Part shown: positions 7,941 through 15,280 of the stretch, piece after piece | Numbering within the stretch: position 1 is the first letter of the stretch | Layout of the letters: every line of letters starts with the position of its first letter | Source: a bacterium | GTDB taxonomy: Bacteria; Chloroflexota; Dormibacteria; Aeolococcales; Bog-877 | Length of the DNA stretch: 32,333 bases | Assembly: GCA_021791415.1 (NCBI GenBank) | Contig: JAJYWQ010000051.1 | Span: 1-32,333 of the forward strand | Reading direction: 5' to 3' | Program-made: the position numbers and the translations under genes | Notes under the pieces: generated by a model | The model's input: the letters and a program-made list of their open reading frames with translations, nothing else | The model's database searches: none | Told to the model about the DNA's origin: nothing

Positions 7941-8942
7941 GTGAAGAAGCTGATCAACCGACCTGAGGACGTGGTCCGGGAGGAGCTGGAGGGGATCGCC
8001 GCCGCCCACGCCGACCGGGTCAAGGTCTCCCTGGACCCCTACTACGTGATGAGGGCGGACGCCCCCGTCCAGGGCAAGGTGGCGGTGGTCTCCGGCGGGG
8101 GCTCGGGCCACGAGCCGATGCACGGGGGCTTCGTGGGCATGGGCATGCTGGACGCCGCCTGCCCCGGGGAGGTCTTCACCTCCCCCACCCCCGACCAGAT
8201 CCTGGCCGCCACCAAGGCGGTCAGCGGCGGGGCCGGGGTGCTGCACATCGTCAAGAACTACACCGGGGACATCCTCAACTTCGAGATGGCCGCCGACCTG
8301 GCCAAGGAGGATGGGATCCAGGTGGAGGCGGTGGTGACCAACGACGACGTCGCCGTCCAGGACAGCCTCTACACCGCGGGCCGGCGCGGGGTGGGGGTCA
8401 CGGTCCTGGCCGAGAAGATCTGCGGGGCGGCGGCTGAGGCGGGCCGGCCTCTGGCCGAGGTCGCCGAGCTCTGCCGCAAGGTGAACGCCAACGGCCGCAC
8501 CATGGGCATGGCCCTCACCTCCTGCACGGTGCCGGCGGCGGGCAAGCCCACCTTCGAGCTGGGCGAGGACGAGATGGAGATCGGGATCGGGATCCACGGG
8601 GAGCCCGGCCGGGAGCGGCGCAAGCTGGCGAGCGCCGACGAGATCGTGGAGGTGCTGGCCACCACCATCGTGGATGACCTGCCCTTCAAGTCGGGCGACA
8701 AGGTGTTGGCGTTCGTGAACGGCATGGGGGGGACCCCCCTGATCGAGCTCTACGTCGTCTACCGGGCGTTGGACCGCCTCCTCAAGGGGCGGGGGATCGC
8801 CATCGAGCGGAACCTGGTGGGCCCGTACATAACGTCTCTGGAGATGGCGGGAACCTCGATCACGCTGCTCCGGCTCGACGATGAGCTGGTGCGGCTCTGG
8901 GACGCGCCCGTCAACACGCCCGGCCTGCGCTGGGGGGCCTGA
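7941..8942 (+). CDS. dhaK: Dihydroxyacetone kinase substrate-binding subunit DhaK
   Basis: DhaK holds dihydroxyacetone covalently as a hemiaminal on a histidine and receives phosphate from DhaL-ADP. The frame of 333 residues has the GGGSGHEP motif with His57, the NYTGD block, and GIGIHGEPG with His219 as the expected covalent substrate residue (His230 in E. coli). The N-terminus MKKLINRP is typical. The GTG at 7941 lies 16 bp after the glpF stop without an obvious strong ribosome site, so coupling to glpF translation is likely. Together with dhaL and the DhaM-containing fusion at the operon's end it forms a PTS-type, not ATP-type, dihydroxyacetone kinase. Confidence 0.94.
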   Translation: MKKLINRPEDVVREELEGIAAAHADRVKVSLDPYYVMRADAPVQGKVAVVSGGGSGHEPMHGGFVGMGMLDAACPGEVFTSPTPDQILAATKAVSGGAGVLHIVKNYTGDILNFEMAADLAKEDGIQVEAVVTNDDVAVQDSLYTAGRRGVGVTVLAEKICGAAAEAGRPLAEVAELCRKVNANGRTMGMALTSCTVPAAGKPTFELGEDEMEIGIGIHGEPGRERRKLASADEIVEVLATTIVDDLPFKSGDKVLAFVNGMGGTPLIELYVVYRALDRLLKGRGIAIERNLVGPYITSLEMAGTSITLLRLDDELVRLWDAPVNTPGLRWGA

Positions 8943-8994
8943 GGGATGGGGGCGGCGGCGGCCGGCGCGAGCGGCCCAAGGGAGGGGCGCTGAG

Positions 8995-9633
8995 ATGGGG
9001 GCGGGATACCCCGAGTGCCTGAGCCTGGTGCTGAACTTCGCCAGGGCCGTCGCCGCCAATCGTGAGTACCTCACTCAGCTGGACGCGGAGATCGGGGATG
9101 CCGACCACGGGATCAACATGGACCGGGGGATGACCGCCGTCGTCCCCAAGGTGGAGGCGCTGACCGACCAGGACATCTCCGGACTCTTCCGAACCGTGGC
9201 CATGACCCTCATCTCCACGGTGGGGGGAGCCAGCGGTCCTTTGTACGGCACCGTCTTCCTTCAGCTCTCCACCAGCCTCAAGGGCAGGTCGGAGATCGGG
9301 CTGGCGGAGTGGGGCGAGGCGGTCTCGGCCGCGGTGGCCGCGGTGCAGTCACGGGGAAAGGCGCAGCCCGGGGACAAGACCATGGTGGACGCCCTGCTGC
9401 CGGCCGCGGAGGCGCTGAAGGCGGCGGGGGCGGAGGGGGTGCCCTTCTCCGAGGGGCTCGCCCGGGCCACCGCGGCGGCCCACGGGGGGATGGAGGCCAC
9501 CATCCCGCTGGTGGCCCGCCGGGGACGGGCCAGTTACCTCGGAGAGCGGAGTGCGGGGCATCAGGATCCGGGGGCGACGTCCTCCTGGCTCCTGATGGAG
9601 GCGGCGGAGGCTGCGTTCGCGAAGGGGAAGTAG
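8995..9633 (+). CDS. dhaL: Dihydroxyacetone kinase ADP-binding subunit DhaL
   Basis: DhaL carries a tightly bound ADP that is phosphorylated by DhaM and passes phosphate to dihydroxyacetone on DhaK. The 212-residue protein shows the Mg-ADP aspartate cluster in DAEIGDADHG (Asp30, Asp35, Asp37), the TVGGASGPLYG glycine loop and the C-terminal GRASYLGERSAGHQDPGATS lid characteristic of DhaL. The ATG at 8995 has GGAGGGG at 8981-8987; the frame extends upstream into the end of dhaK but without family similarity. The 52-bp gap after dhaK is short, and the next gene glpK follows 54 bp later, so all three are one transcript. Confidence 0.94.
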   Translation: MGAGYPECLSLVLNFARAVAANREYLTQLDAEIGDADHGINMDRGMTAVVPKVEALTDQDISGLFRTVAMTLISTVGGASGPLYGTVFLQLSTSLKGRSEIGLAEWGEAVSAAVAAVQSRGKAQPGDKTMVDALLPAAEALKAAGAEGVPFSEGLARATAAAHGGMEATIPLVARRGRASYLGERSAGHQDPGATSSWLLMEAAEAAFAKGK

Positions 9634-9687
9634 GCGGGCGGAGCGCCGCGGGGGGCGCGGCGGAGAAAAGCTAGCGGAGGTGGCGTG

Positions 9688-11184
9688 ATGGCCAAGTACG
9701 TGGGTGCCCTGGACCAGGGCACCACCAGCACCCGGTTCATGATCTTCGATCATTCCGGGAACGTGATCGCGGTGGACCAGAAGGAGCACGAGCAGATCTA
9801 CCCCAAGCCCGGGTGGGTCGAGCACGACGCCATGGAGATCTGGACTCGCAGCAAGGAGGTGATCGCGGGGGCGCTGGCCAAGGCGGGCATCCAGCCCTCG
9901 GACCTGGCCGCCGTGGGGGTGACCAACCAGCGTGAGACCACGGTGATCTGGGACAAGACCACCGGCCGGCCGGTGCACAACGCCATCGTCTGGCAGGACA
10001 CCCGGACCGACACCATCTGCAACGACCTGGCCAAGGACGGGGGCCAGGACCGCTTCCGGGAGAAGGTGGGGCTGCCGCTGGCCACCTACTTCTCAGGTCC
10101 CAAGATCCGCTGGGTTTTGGACAACGTCCCCGGGGTGCGCGAGCGGGCCGAGCGGGGCGAGGTGGTCTTCGGCAACGTCGACAGCTGGTGCATCTGGAAC
10201 CTCACCGGCGGGGTGAACGGCGGGCTGCACATCACCGACGTCACCAACGCCAGCCGCACCATGCTGATGAACCTCAAGACCCTGGACTGGGACCCCGAGA
10301 TCCTCGCCATCATGGGGGTGCCGCGGGCCATGCTGCCCGAGATCCGGCCCTCCAGCCAGATGTACGGGGAGTGCAAGGAGGGGGTGCCCGGGGTTCCGGT
10401 GGCCGGCGACCTGGGCGACCAGCAGGCGGCCATCTTCGGGCAGACCTGCTACTCGGTGGGGGAGGCCAAGAACACCTACGGGACCGGGAACTTCCTTTTG
10501 CTCAACACTGGCACCAGCCCGATCCAGTCCAAGAGCGGTCTCCTGACCACCCTCGGCTACAAGATCGGCGACCAGCCGGCGGTCTACTGCCTCGAGGGCT
10601 CGATCGCCATCACCGGTGCCCTGGTGCAGTGGCTGCGAGACAACCTGGGGATGATCAGCCAGTCCTCGGACATCGAGAAGCTGGCGGCCACGGTGGAGGA
10701 CAACGGCGGGGTCTACTTCGTGCCCGCCTTCTCTGGCCTCTTCGCCCCCTACTGGCGCAGCGACGCCCGGGGCGTCATCGCCGGCCTCACCCGCTACGTC
10801 AACAAGGGGCACATCGCCAGAGCCGTGCTGGAGGCGACAGCCTGGCAGACCCGCGAGGTGGTGGACGCCATGAACCAGGACTCGGGGGTCGCCCTGACCT
10901 CCCTCCGGGTGGACGGGGGCATGGTCCACGACGAGCTCCTGATGCAGTTCCAGGCCGATGTCCTCGGAGTTCCGGTGATCCGGCCCAAGGTGGCCGAGAC
11001 CACCTCGCTCGGCGCCGCCTACGCCGCCGGGTTGGCCGTGGGCTTCTGGACTCAGCTGGACGAGCTGCGGGCCAACTGGGGGGTGGACCGGACCTGGGAG
11101 CCCAGGATGGACTCCGCGCTCCGGGAGAAGGAGTACAAGCTCTGGAAGAAGGCCGTCACCCGCACCTTCGACTGGGTGGAGTGA
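9688..11184 (+). CDS. glpK: Glycerol kinase
   Basis: An FGGY-family kinase of 498 residues that makes glycerol-3-phosphate from glycerol and ATP in the cytoplasm. It shows the N-terminal phosphate loop DQGTTSTR, the substrate block [13 protein letters not shown] with IVWQDTRT, the central GYKIG and YCLEGSI region, and the C-terminal adenosine-binding [19 protein letters not shown] and [12 protein letters not shown]. The ATG at 9688 is placed 7 nt after GGAGG (9676-9680); the adjacent GTG at 9685 would be too close. Length equals the family norm. It provides the substrate for the GlpABC dehydrogenase encoded directly downstream. Confidence 0.97.
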   Translation: MAKYVGALDQGTTSTRFMIFDHSGNVIAVDQKEHEQIYPKPGWVEHDAMEIWTRSKEVIAGALAKAGIQPSDLAAVGVTNQRETTVIWDKTTGRPVHNAIVWQDTRTDTICNDLAKDGGQDRFREKVGLPLATYFSGPKIRWVLDNVPGVRERAERGEVVFGNVDSWCIWNLTGGVNGGLHITDVTNASRTMLMNLKTLDWDPEILAIMGVPRAMLPEIRPSSQMYGECKEGVPGVPVAGDLGDQQAAIFGQTCYSVGEAKNTYGTGNFLLLNTGTSPIQSKSGLLTTLGYKIGDQPAVYCLEGSIAITGALVQWLRDNLGMISQSSDIEKLAATVEDNGGVYFVPAFSGLFAPYWRSDARGVIAGLTRYVNKGHIARAVLEATAWQTREVVDAMNQDSGVALTSLRVDGGMVHDELLMQFQADVLGVPVIRPKVAETTSLGAAYAAGLAVGFWTQLDELRANWGVDRTWEPRMDSALREKEYKLWKKAVTRTFDWVE

Positions 11185-11206
11185 GGCCCCCCACAGGGCC
11201 TAAGAC

Positions 11207-12763
11207 GTGAACACGCTGGACACCGACGTCCTGGTGATCGGGGGAGGTTCCACCGGGGCGGGGGTGGCGTGGGACTCCGCGCTGCGGGGTCTCCACGTCA
11301 CCCTGGTGGACCGGCAGGACTTCGCCACCGGGACCAGCGGCCGCTTCCACGGTCTGCTGCACTCCGGGGGGCGGTACGCGGTGAAGGACCCGGGCTCGGC
11401 CCGCGAGTGCGCGGCCGAGAACCGGATCCTCCGCCGGGTCGCCGCCGACTGCATCGAGGACACCGGGGGGCTGTTCGTGAGCACCCCCGAGGATGACCTG
11501 GAGTACGCCGACCGCTTCCTCGCCGCGGCCAGGGCCGCGGGGATGGAGGTCGAGGAGGTCCCGGTGGGGGTGGCGCTGCGGGACGAGCCCCGCCTCAACC
11601 CCAGGATCCGGCGGGCCTTCCGGGTGCAGGACGGCTCGATCGACTCCTGGAAGATGATCTCCGCCCTTCTCCGGGGGGCCCAGGCCCACGGGGCCACGGT
11701 GCTCCCCTATCACAAGGTGGTCCGGGTGATCCGCCAGGGAAACCGCGTGGAGGGGGCGGTGATGGAGGACCAGCGCACCGGGGAGGAGGTGCTGGTCCAA
11801 GCCGGGTGCGTGGTCAACGCCGCCGGCGCCTGGAGCGGCCAGGTGGCCCAGCTGGCCGGCTGCGAGGTCGGGGTTCGGCCGGGCAAGGGGGTCATGGTGG
11901 CGATCAACCACCGGCTGGCGCGGGCCGTCCTCAACCGCTGCCACCTGCCATCGGACGGCGACATCATCGTCCCCGTCCGCACAGTGAGCGTGATCGGGAC
12001 CACCGACCACCCGGTGGCCGACCCGGACGACACGGAGTGCAGTCCCGAGGAGGTTCACCAGATGATCGAGGCGGGTGAGCTCCTGGTGCCGGGGTTCAGG
12101 GAGGCTCGGGCGCTGCGGGTCTGGTCCGGCTCCCGTCCCCTCCTACCCAAGACCGAGGGCCCCGCGGGGGCCGGCGACCGGGAGGTGAGCCGCTCCCACA
12201 CCGTGCTGGACCATGGGCCGCGGGACGGTTTGGAGGGGCTGGTGACGATCGCCGGGGGAAAGTTCACCACCCTGCGCCTCATGGCCGAGGACACGGTGGA
12301 CGTGGTGTCGCGCAAGCTGGGGAAGGAGGCGAAGTGCCGCACCCGCACCGAGGTTCTCCCCGGGAGCGAGTCCCATCGCTTCTACTGGATCGGGAACCGC
12401 CAGCAGGAGGCGGAGACCGACCCGCCCGACGACCCTCTCATCTGCGAGTGCGAACTCGTATCCCAGCATGACCTGGACACCGTCGTGGCCCGGCGCCCCG
12501 CCTGGCGTCTGGACGACATCCGCCGGGCCCTGCGCGTTGGCATGGGCCCCTGCCAGGGCGGCTTCTGCGCCTTCCGGGTGGCCGGCATGCTGCACCAGGA
12601 AGGCCGGTACGGCCGGGCGGAGGCCAACTCGGCGCTCCGGGAGTTCGTCCAGGAGCGCTGGAAGGGAGTCAAGGTGATCTCCTGGGGTGCCCAGGCGCGG
12701 CAGACCCGGCTGGACCGCTGGATCTTCGAGGGGGTGTACGACCTGGAGCATCTGCCGGAGTGA
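11207..12763 (+). CDS. glpA: Anaerobic-type glycerol-3-phosphate dehydrogenase subunit A (FAD)
   Basis: Oxidises glycerol-3-phosphate to dihydroxyacetone phosphate. The N-terminal FAD loop is GGGSTGAG, followed by FATGTSGRFHGLLHSGGRYAV, a GlpA signature. What separates it from the aerobic GlpD is the C-terminal BFD-like [2Fe-2S] domain, with Cys413 and Cys415 in CECE and Cys449 and Cys454 in GPCQGGFC. Length is 518 residues. The GTG at 11207 lies 22 bp after glpK. The glpB and glpC genes follow in the standard order, so this is a GlpABC complex that passes electrons to the quinone pool at the membrane. The complex is not tied to strict anaerobes and does not by itself show an anaerobic lifestyle. 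Confidence 0.95.
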   Translation: MNTLDTDVLVIGGGSTGAGVAWDSALRGLHVTLVDRQDFATGTSGRFHGLLHSGGRYAVKDPGSARECAAENRILRRVAADCIEDTGGLFVSTPEDDLEYADRFLAAARAAGMEVEEVPVGVALRDEPRLNPRIRRAFRVQDGSIDSWKMISALLRGAQAHGATVLPYHKVVRVIRQGNRVEGAVMEDQRTGEEVLVQAGCVVNAAGAWSGQVAQLAGCEVGVRPGKGVMVAINHRLARAVLNRCHLPSDGDIIVPVRTVSVIGTTDHPVADPDDTECSPEEVHQMIEAGELLVPGFREARALRVWSGSRPLLPKTEGPAGAGDREVSRSHTVLDHGPRDGLEGLVTIAGGKFTTLRLMAEDTVDVVSRKLGKEAKCRTRTEVLPGSESHRFYWIGNRQQEAETDPPDDPLICECELVSQHDLDTVVARRPAWRLDDIRRALRVGMGPCQGGFCAFRVAGMLHQEGRYGRAEANSALREFVQERWKGVKVISWGAQARQTRLDRWIFEGVYDLEHLPE

Positions 12764-12797
12764 CGGCAGGGCGGCGCGGTCCCTGGAGGAGGGGGTG

Positions 12798-14051
12798 ATG
12801 GGGACGGACGCGGTGGTGTTGGGCGCCGGGACGGCCGGGATGGTGGCGGCGCTGCGGATGGCCGCGGCGGGGGCCTCGGTCCTGGTCCTGGCCGAGGGCG
12901 AGGGCGGGCTGCCGCTGGCACCCGCGCAGATCGACGTGCTCGGCTACCGGCCCCAGCTGGTCCTGGATCCCCTGGGCGAGCTGGCGGGCTTTTTGGAGTC
13001 CCGGCCGGACCATCCCTACCGTCTGGTCGACCAGGGGGAGGTGGCAGCCAGCCTTGACTGGTTCCTGGAGCTGGCGGCGCCCCTGGGGTACACCGGGAGC
13101 CCGCGCCTCAACCGGCTGCAACCCACCGCCATAGGAGCGCTGCGCCCCACCTGCCTGGTGCCCGAGACGATGGCGGCCGGCGACCTCAGCGGAGGCGGGT
13201 CGGTGCTGGTGGTGGGGCTCAGGGGGTTCCGCGACTTCCACGCCCCCCTCCTGGCCGAGAACCTGGCCCTCGCGCACCCGCCCTCGGGAGCCGAGGTCCG
13301 CGCCCGGGCGGTGGAGGTGAGCCTCCTTGGGGACCCCCGGGACCTTCGCCCCCAGCTGCTGGCGCGGAGCCTCGAGGAGCGGGCCGTGCTGGCGGAGCTG
13401 GGGCGGGAGATCCGCTCCCGCCTGGAGCAGGAGGAGGTGGTGGCGGTGCCCGCGGTGCTGGGGCTGGAGAGGTCCCGCGAGGTCTGGCGAGGGCTCCAGG
13501 AGCTGGTCGGCAGGCCGGTCTTCGAGATCCCCACCCCACCACCCTCCCAGCCGGGTCAGCGGCTGCAGCAGCACCTCTTCCGGGCGCTGCGCCGGCTGGG
13601 AGGCGAGGTGCGGCTGGGGGCCCGAGCCACCGGGTACCGGGCCGCGGGCGACCGGTTGGCGGCGGTCAGGGTGATGACGGCGGCGCGGGATGTGGAGATC
13701 CCGGCCGACCACTTCGTACTGGCCACGGGGGGCATCGGCACCGGCGGGATCACCGCCGGCCCCGACGGGGAACTGCGCGAGGAGGTGTTCGGCGCCCTGG
13801 TCTCCCGGGGAGGGGCGCCGGATCAGCCGCTGGTCGAGTACATGGCGACCCAGCCGCTGGACCGGCTGGGGGTCGAGGTCGACGCCCAGCAGAGGCCCCT
13901 GGGCAGGGGTGGTGAGGCGCTTTTCGAGAACCTCTGGGCGGCGGGGGCCGCGCTGGCGGGCGCCGAACCCTGGCGCGAGAAGTCCGGGGAGGGGATCAGC
14001 CTGGCGACCGGATTCCGGGCCGCTGGGCTGGCCGGGGAGGCACGGGCATGA
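12798..14051 (+). CDS. glpB: Glycerol-3-phosphate dehydrogenase subunit B
   Basis: A 417-residue flavoprotein, close to the 419 of E. coli GlpB, thought to link the FAD subunit GlpA with the iron-sulphur subunit GlpC. It begins with a dinucleotide fold (VVLGAGTAGMVAALRMA). Downstream are the family blocks TAIGALRPTCLVPETMAAG and ATGGIGTGG, and a C-terminal second dinucleotide half (LWAAGAALAGAEPWREKSGEG). The ATG at 12798 follows GGAGGAGGGGG at 12785-12795. The stop overlaps the glpC start by ATGA, so translational coupling is expected. Confidence 0.92.
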   Translation: MGTDAVVLGAGTAGMVAALRMAAAGASVLVLAEGEGGLPLAPAQIDVLGYRPQLVLDPLGELAGFLESRPDHPYRLVDQGEVAASLDWFLELAAPLGYTGSPRLNRLQPTAIGALRPTCLVPETMAAGDLSGGGSVLVVGLRGFRDFHAPLLAENLALAHPPSGAEVRARAVEVSLLGDPRDLRPQLLARSLEERAVLAELGREIRSRLEQEEVVAVPAVLGLERSREVWRGLQELVGRPVFEIPTPPPSQPGQRLQQHLFRALRRLGGEVRLGARATGYRAAGDRLAAVRVMTAARDVEIPADHFVLATGGIGTGGITAGPDGELREEVFGALVSRGGAPDQPLVEYMATQPLDRLGVEVDAQQRPLGRGGEALFENLWAAGAALAGAEPWREKSGEGISLATGFRAAGLAGEARA

Positions 14052-15280
14052 CCGAGGTGGCCTGGGGGGTGGAGGCGTGGTCCGAGGTGCGAGCCTCACT
14101 GGACAGCTGCATCAAGTGCACGGTGTGCGAGACCGCCTGTCCGGTGGCCGCGGTCACCGAGCTGTTCCCCGGGCCCAAGACGGTCGGTCCCCAGGCTGAG
14201 CGCTTTCGTTCCGGCGGCCACTCGCCCGACCTCTCGGTGGACTACTGCTCCGGCTGCGGTATCTGCAGCCGGGTGTGCCCCCAGGGGGTCCGGATCGCCG
14301 AGCTGAACTCAAGGGCCCGCTCCGAGCTCAAGCGAGAGCGCGGGGCGCCGCTGCGCGACCAGCTGGTGGCCCGTCCCGGGCTCCTGGGGCGGGCCGGGCG
14401 TCCTGTCGCCCCGCTCTTCAACTGGGCCATGGCCAACTCTTTGGTCCGCTGGGCGGGCGAGCGCACCTTGGGCATTCACCGCAGGGCGCCCGTTCCCCGC
14501 GCCACCACCCGCACCTTCTCCTACTGGGTCGGGCACCACTCCGGCCCCAAGTCGGCTCGCCGGGTGGTCTACTTCCACGGCTGCAGCACCCAGTGGTACG
14601 AGCCCCACGTCGGCCGGAAGGTGACGGCCATCCTGGAGCACAACGGCTACCAGGTGGTCATCCCCAAGCAGGGCTGCTGCGGTCTCCCGCTGCAGTCCAA
14701 CGGGCTCTTCCCCGCGGCTCGCAAGGCGGTGACCAGGCTGGCGCGGCAGCTGGTCACGGGCGACGCCAGCAACCTTCCCGTGATCTCCTCCTCGACCAGC
14801 TGTGGCCTGATGCTCAAGCGGGAGGCGCGGGAGATCCTGGGTGCGGACTCTCAGGAGCTGCGCTCGGTGAGTGCGCGCACCTATGACATCTTCGAGTTCC
14901 TTCTGGAGCTCCACCAGCGAGGCGAGCTCCGAACCGACTTCAAGCCGGTGCCTCTCACCGTGGCCTACCACGCTCCCTGCCAGCAGCAGAACCAGTTGAT
15001 CGGCAAGCCGGCGCTGGAGATCCTCAGGCTCATACCCGGCCTGAGCCTGGTGGAGCTCGACCGCTCCTGCTGCGGGATCGCCGGGACCTACGGGGTCAAG
15101 AGGGAGAAGTACGACATCGCCATGCGGGTGGGGGAGCCGCTCTTCGCCGACATCCATTCCGAGGGACCAGACCTCGTGGCCTGTGACAGCGAGACCTGCC
15201 GCTGGCAGATCTCGGCGGCCACCGGAGCCAACTCGGTCCATCCGCTCGAGATCCTCCATAGGGCCTATGGCGGCAGCTGA
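14048..15280 (+). CDS. glpC: Glycerol-3-phosphate dehydrogenase iron-sulphur subunit C
   Basis: A 410-residue electron-transfer and membrane-anchor subunit. Two [4Fe-4S] motifs C-x2-C-x2-C-x3-CP are present: Cys21, 24, 27, 31 and Cys67, 70, 73, 77. Two cysteine-rich CCG domains follow, ending in QGCCGLPLQSNG and DRSCCGIAGTYG, as in heterodisulfide reductase D-type proteins. No strong transmembrane helix is visible, as in other GlpC proteins, where contact with the membrane is through amphipathic segments. The ATG overlaps the glpB stop and the gene's 3' end overlaps the phosphotransferase fusion by 14 bp. Confidence 0.94.
   Translation: MTEVAWGVEAWSEVRASLDSCIKCTVCETACPVAAVTELFPGPKTVGPQAERFRSGGHSPDLSVDYCSGCGICSRVCPQGVRIAELNSRARSELKRERGAPLRDQLVARPGLLGRAGRPVAPLFNWAMANSLVRWAGERTLGIHRRAPVPRATTRTFSYWVGHHSGPKSARRVVYFHGCSTQWYEPHVGRKVTAILEHNGYQVVIPKQGCCGLPLQSNGLFPAARKAVTRLARQLVTGDASNLPVISSSTSCGLMLKREAREILGADSQELRSVSARTYDIFEFLLELHQRGELRTDFKPVPLTVAYHAPCQQQNQLIGKPALEILRLIPGLSLVELDRSCCGIAGTYGVKREKYDIAMRVGEPLFADIHSEGPDLVACDSETCRWQISAATGANSVHPLEILHRAYGGS

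Noticed and set aside
11207-12763. Aerobic GlpD in place of GlpA
   Set aside because: The C-terminal four-cysteine BFD-like domain and the adjacent glpB and glpC genes fix it as GlpA.
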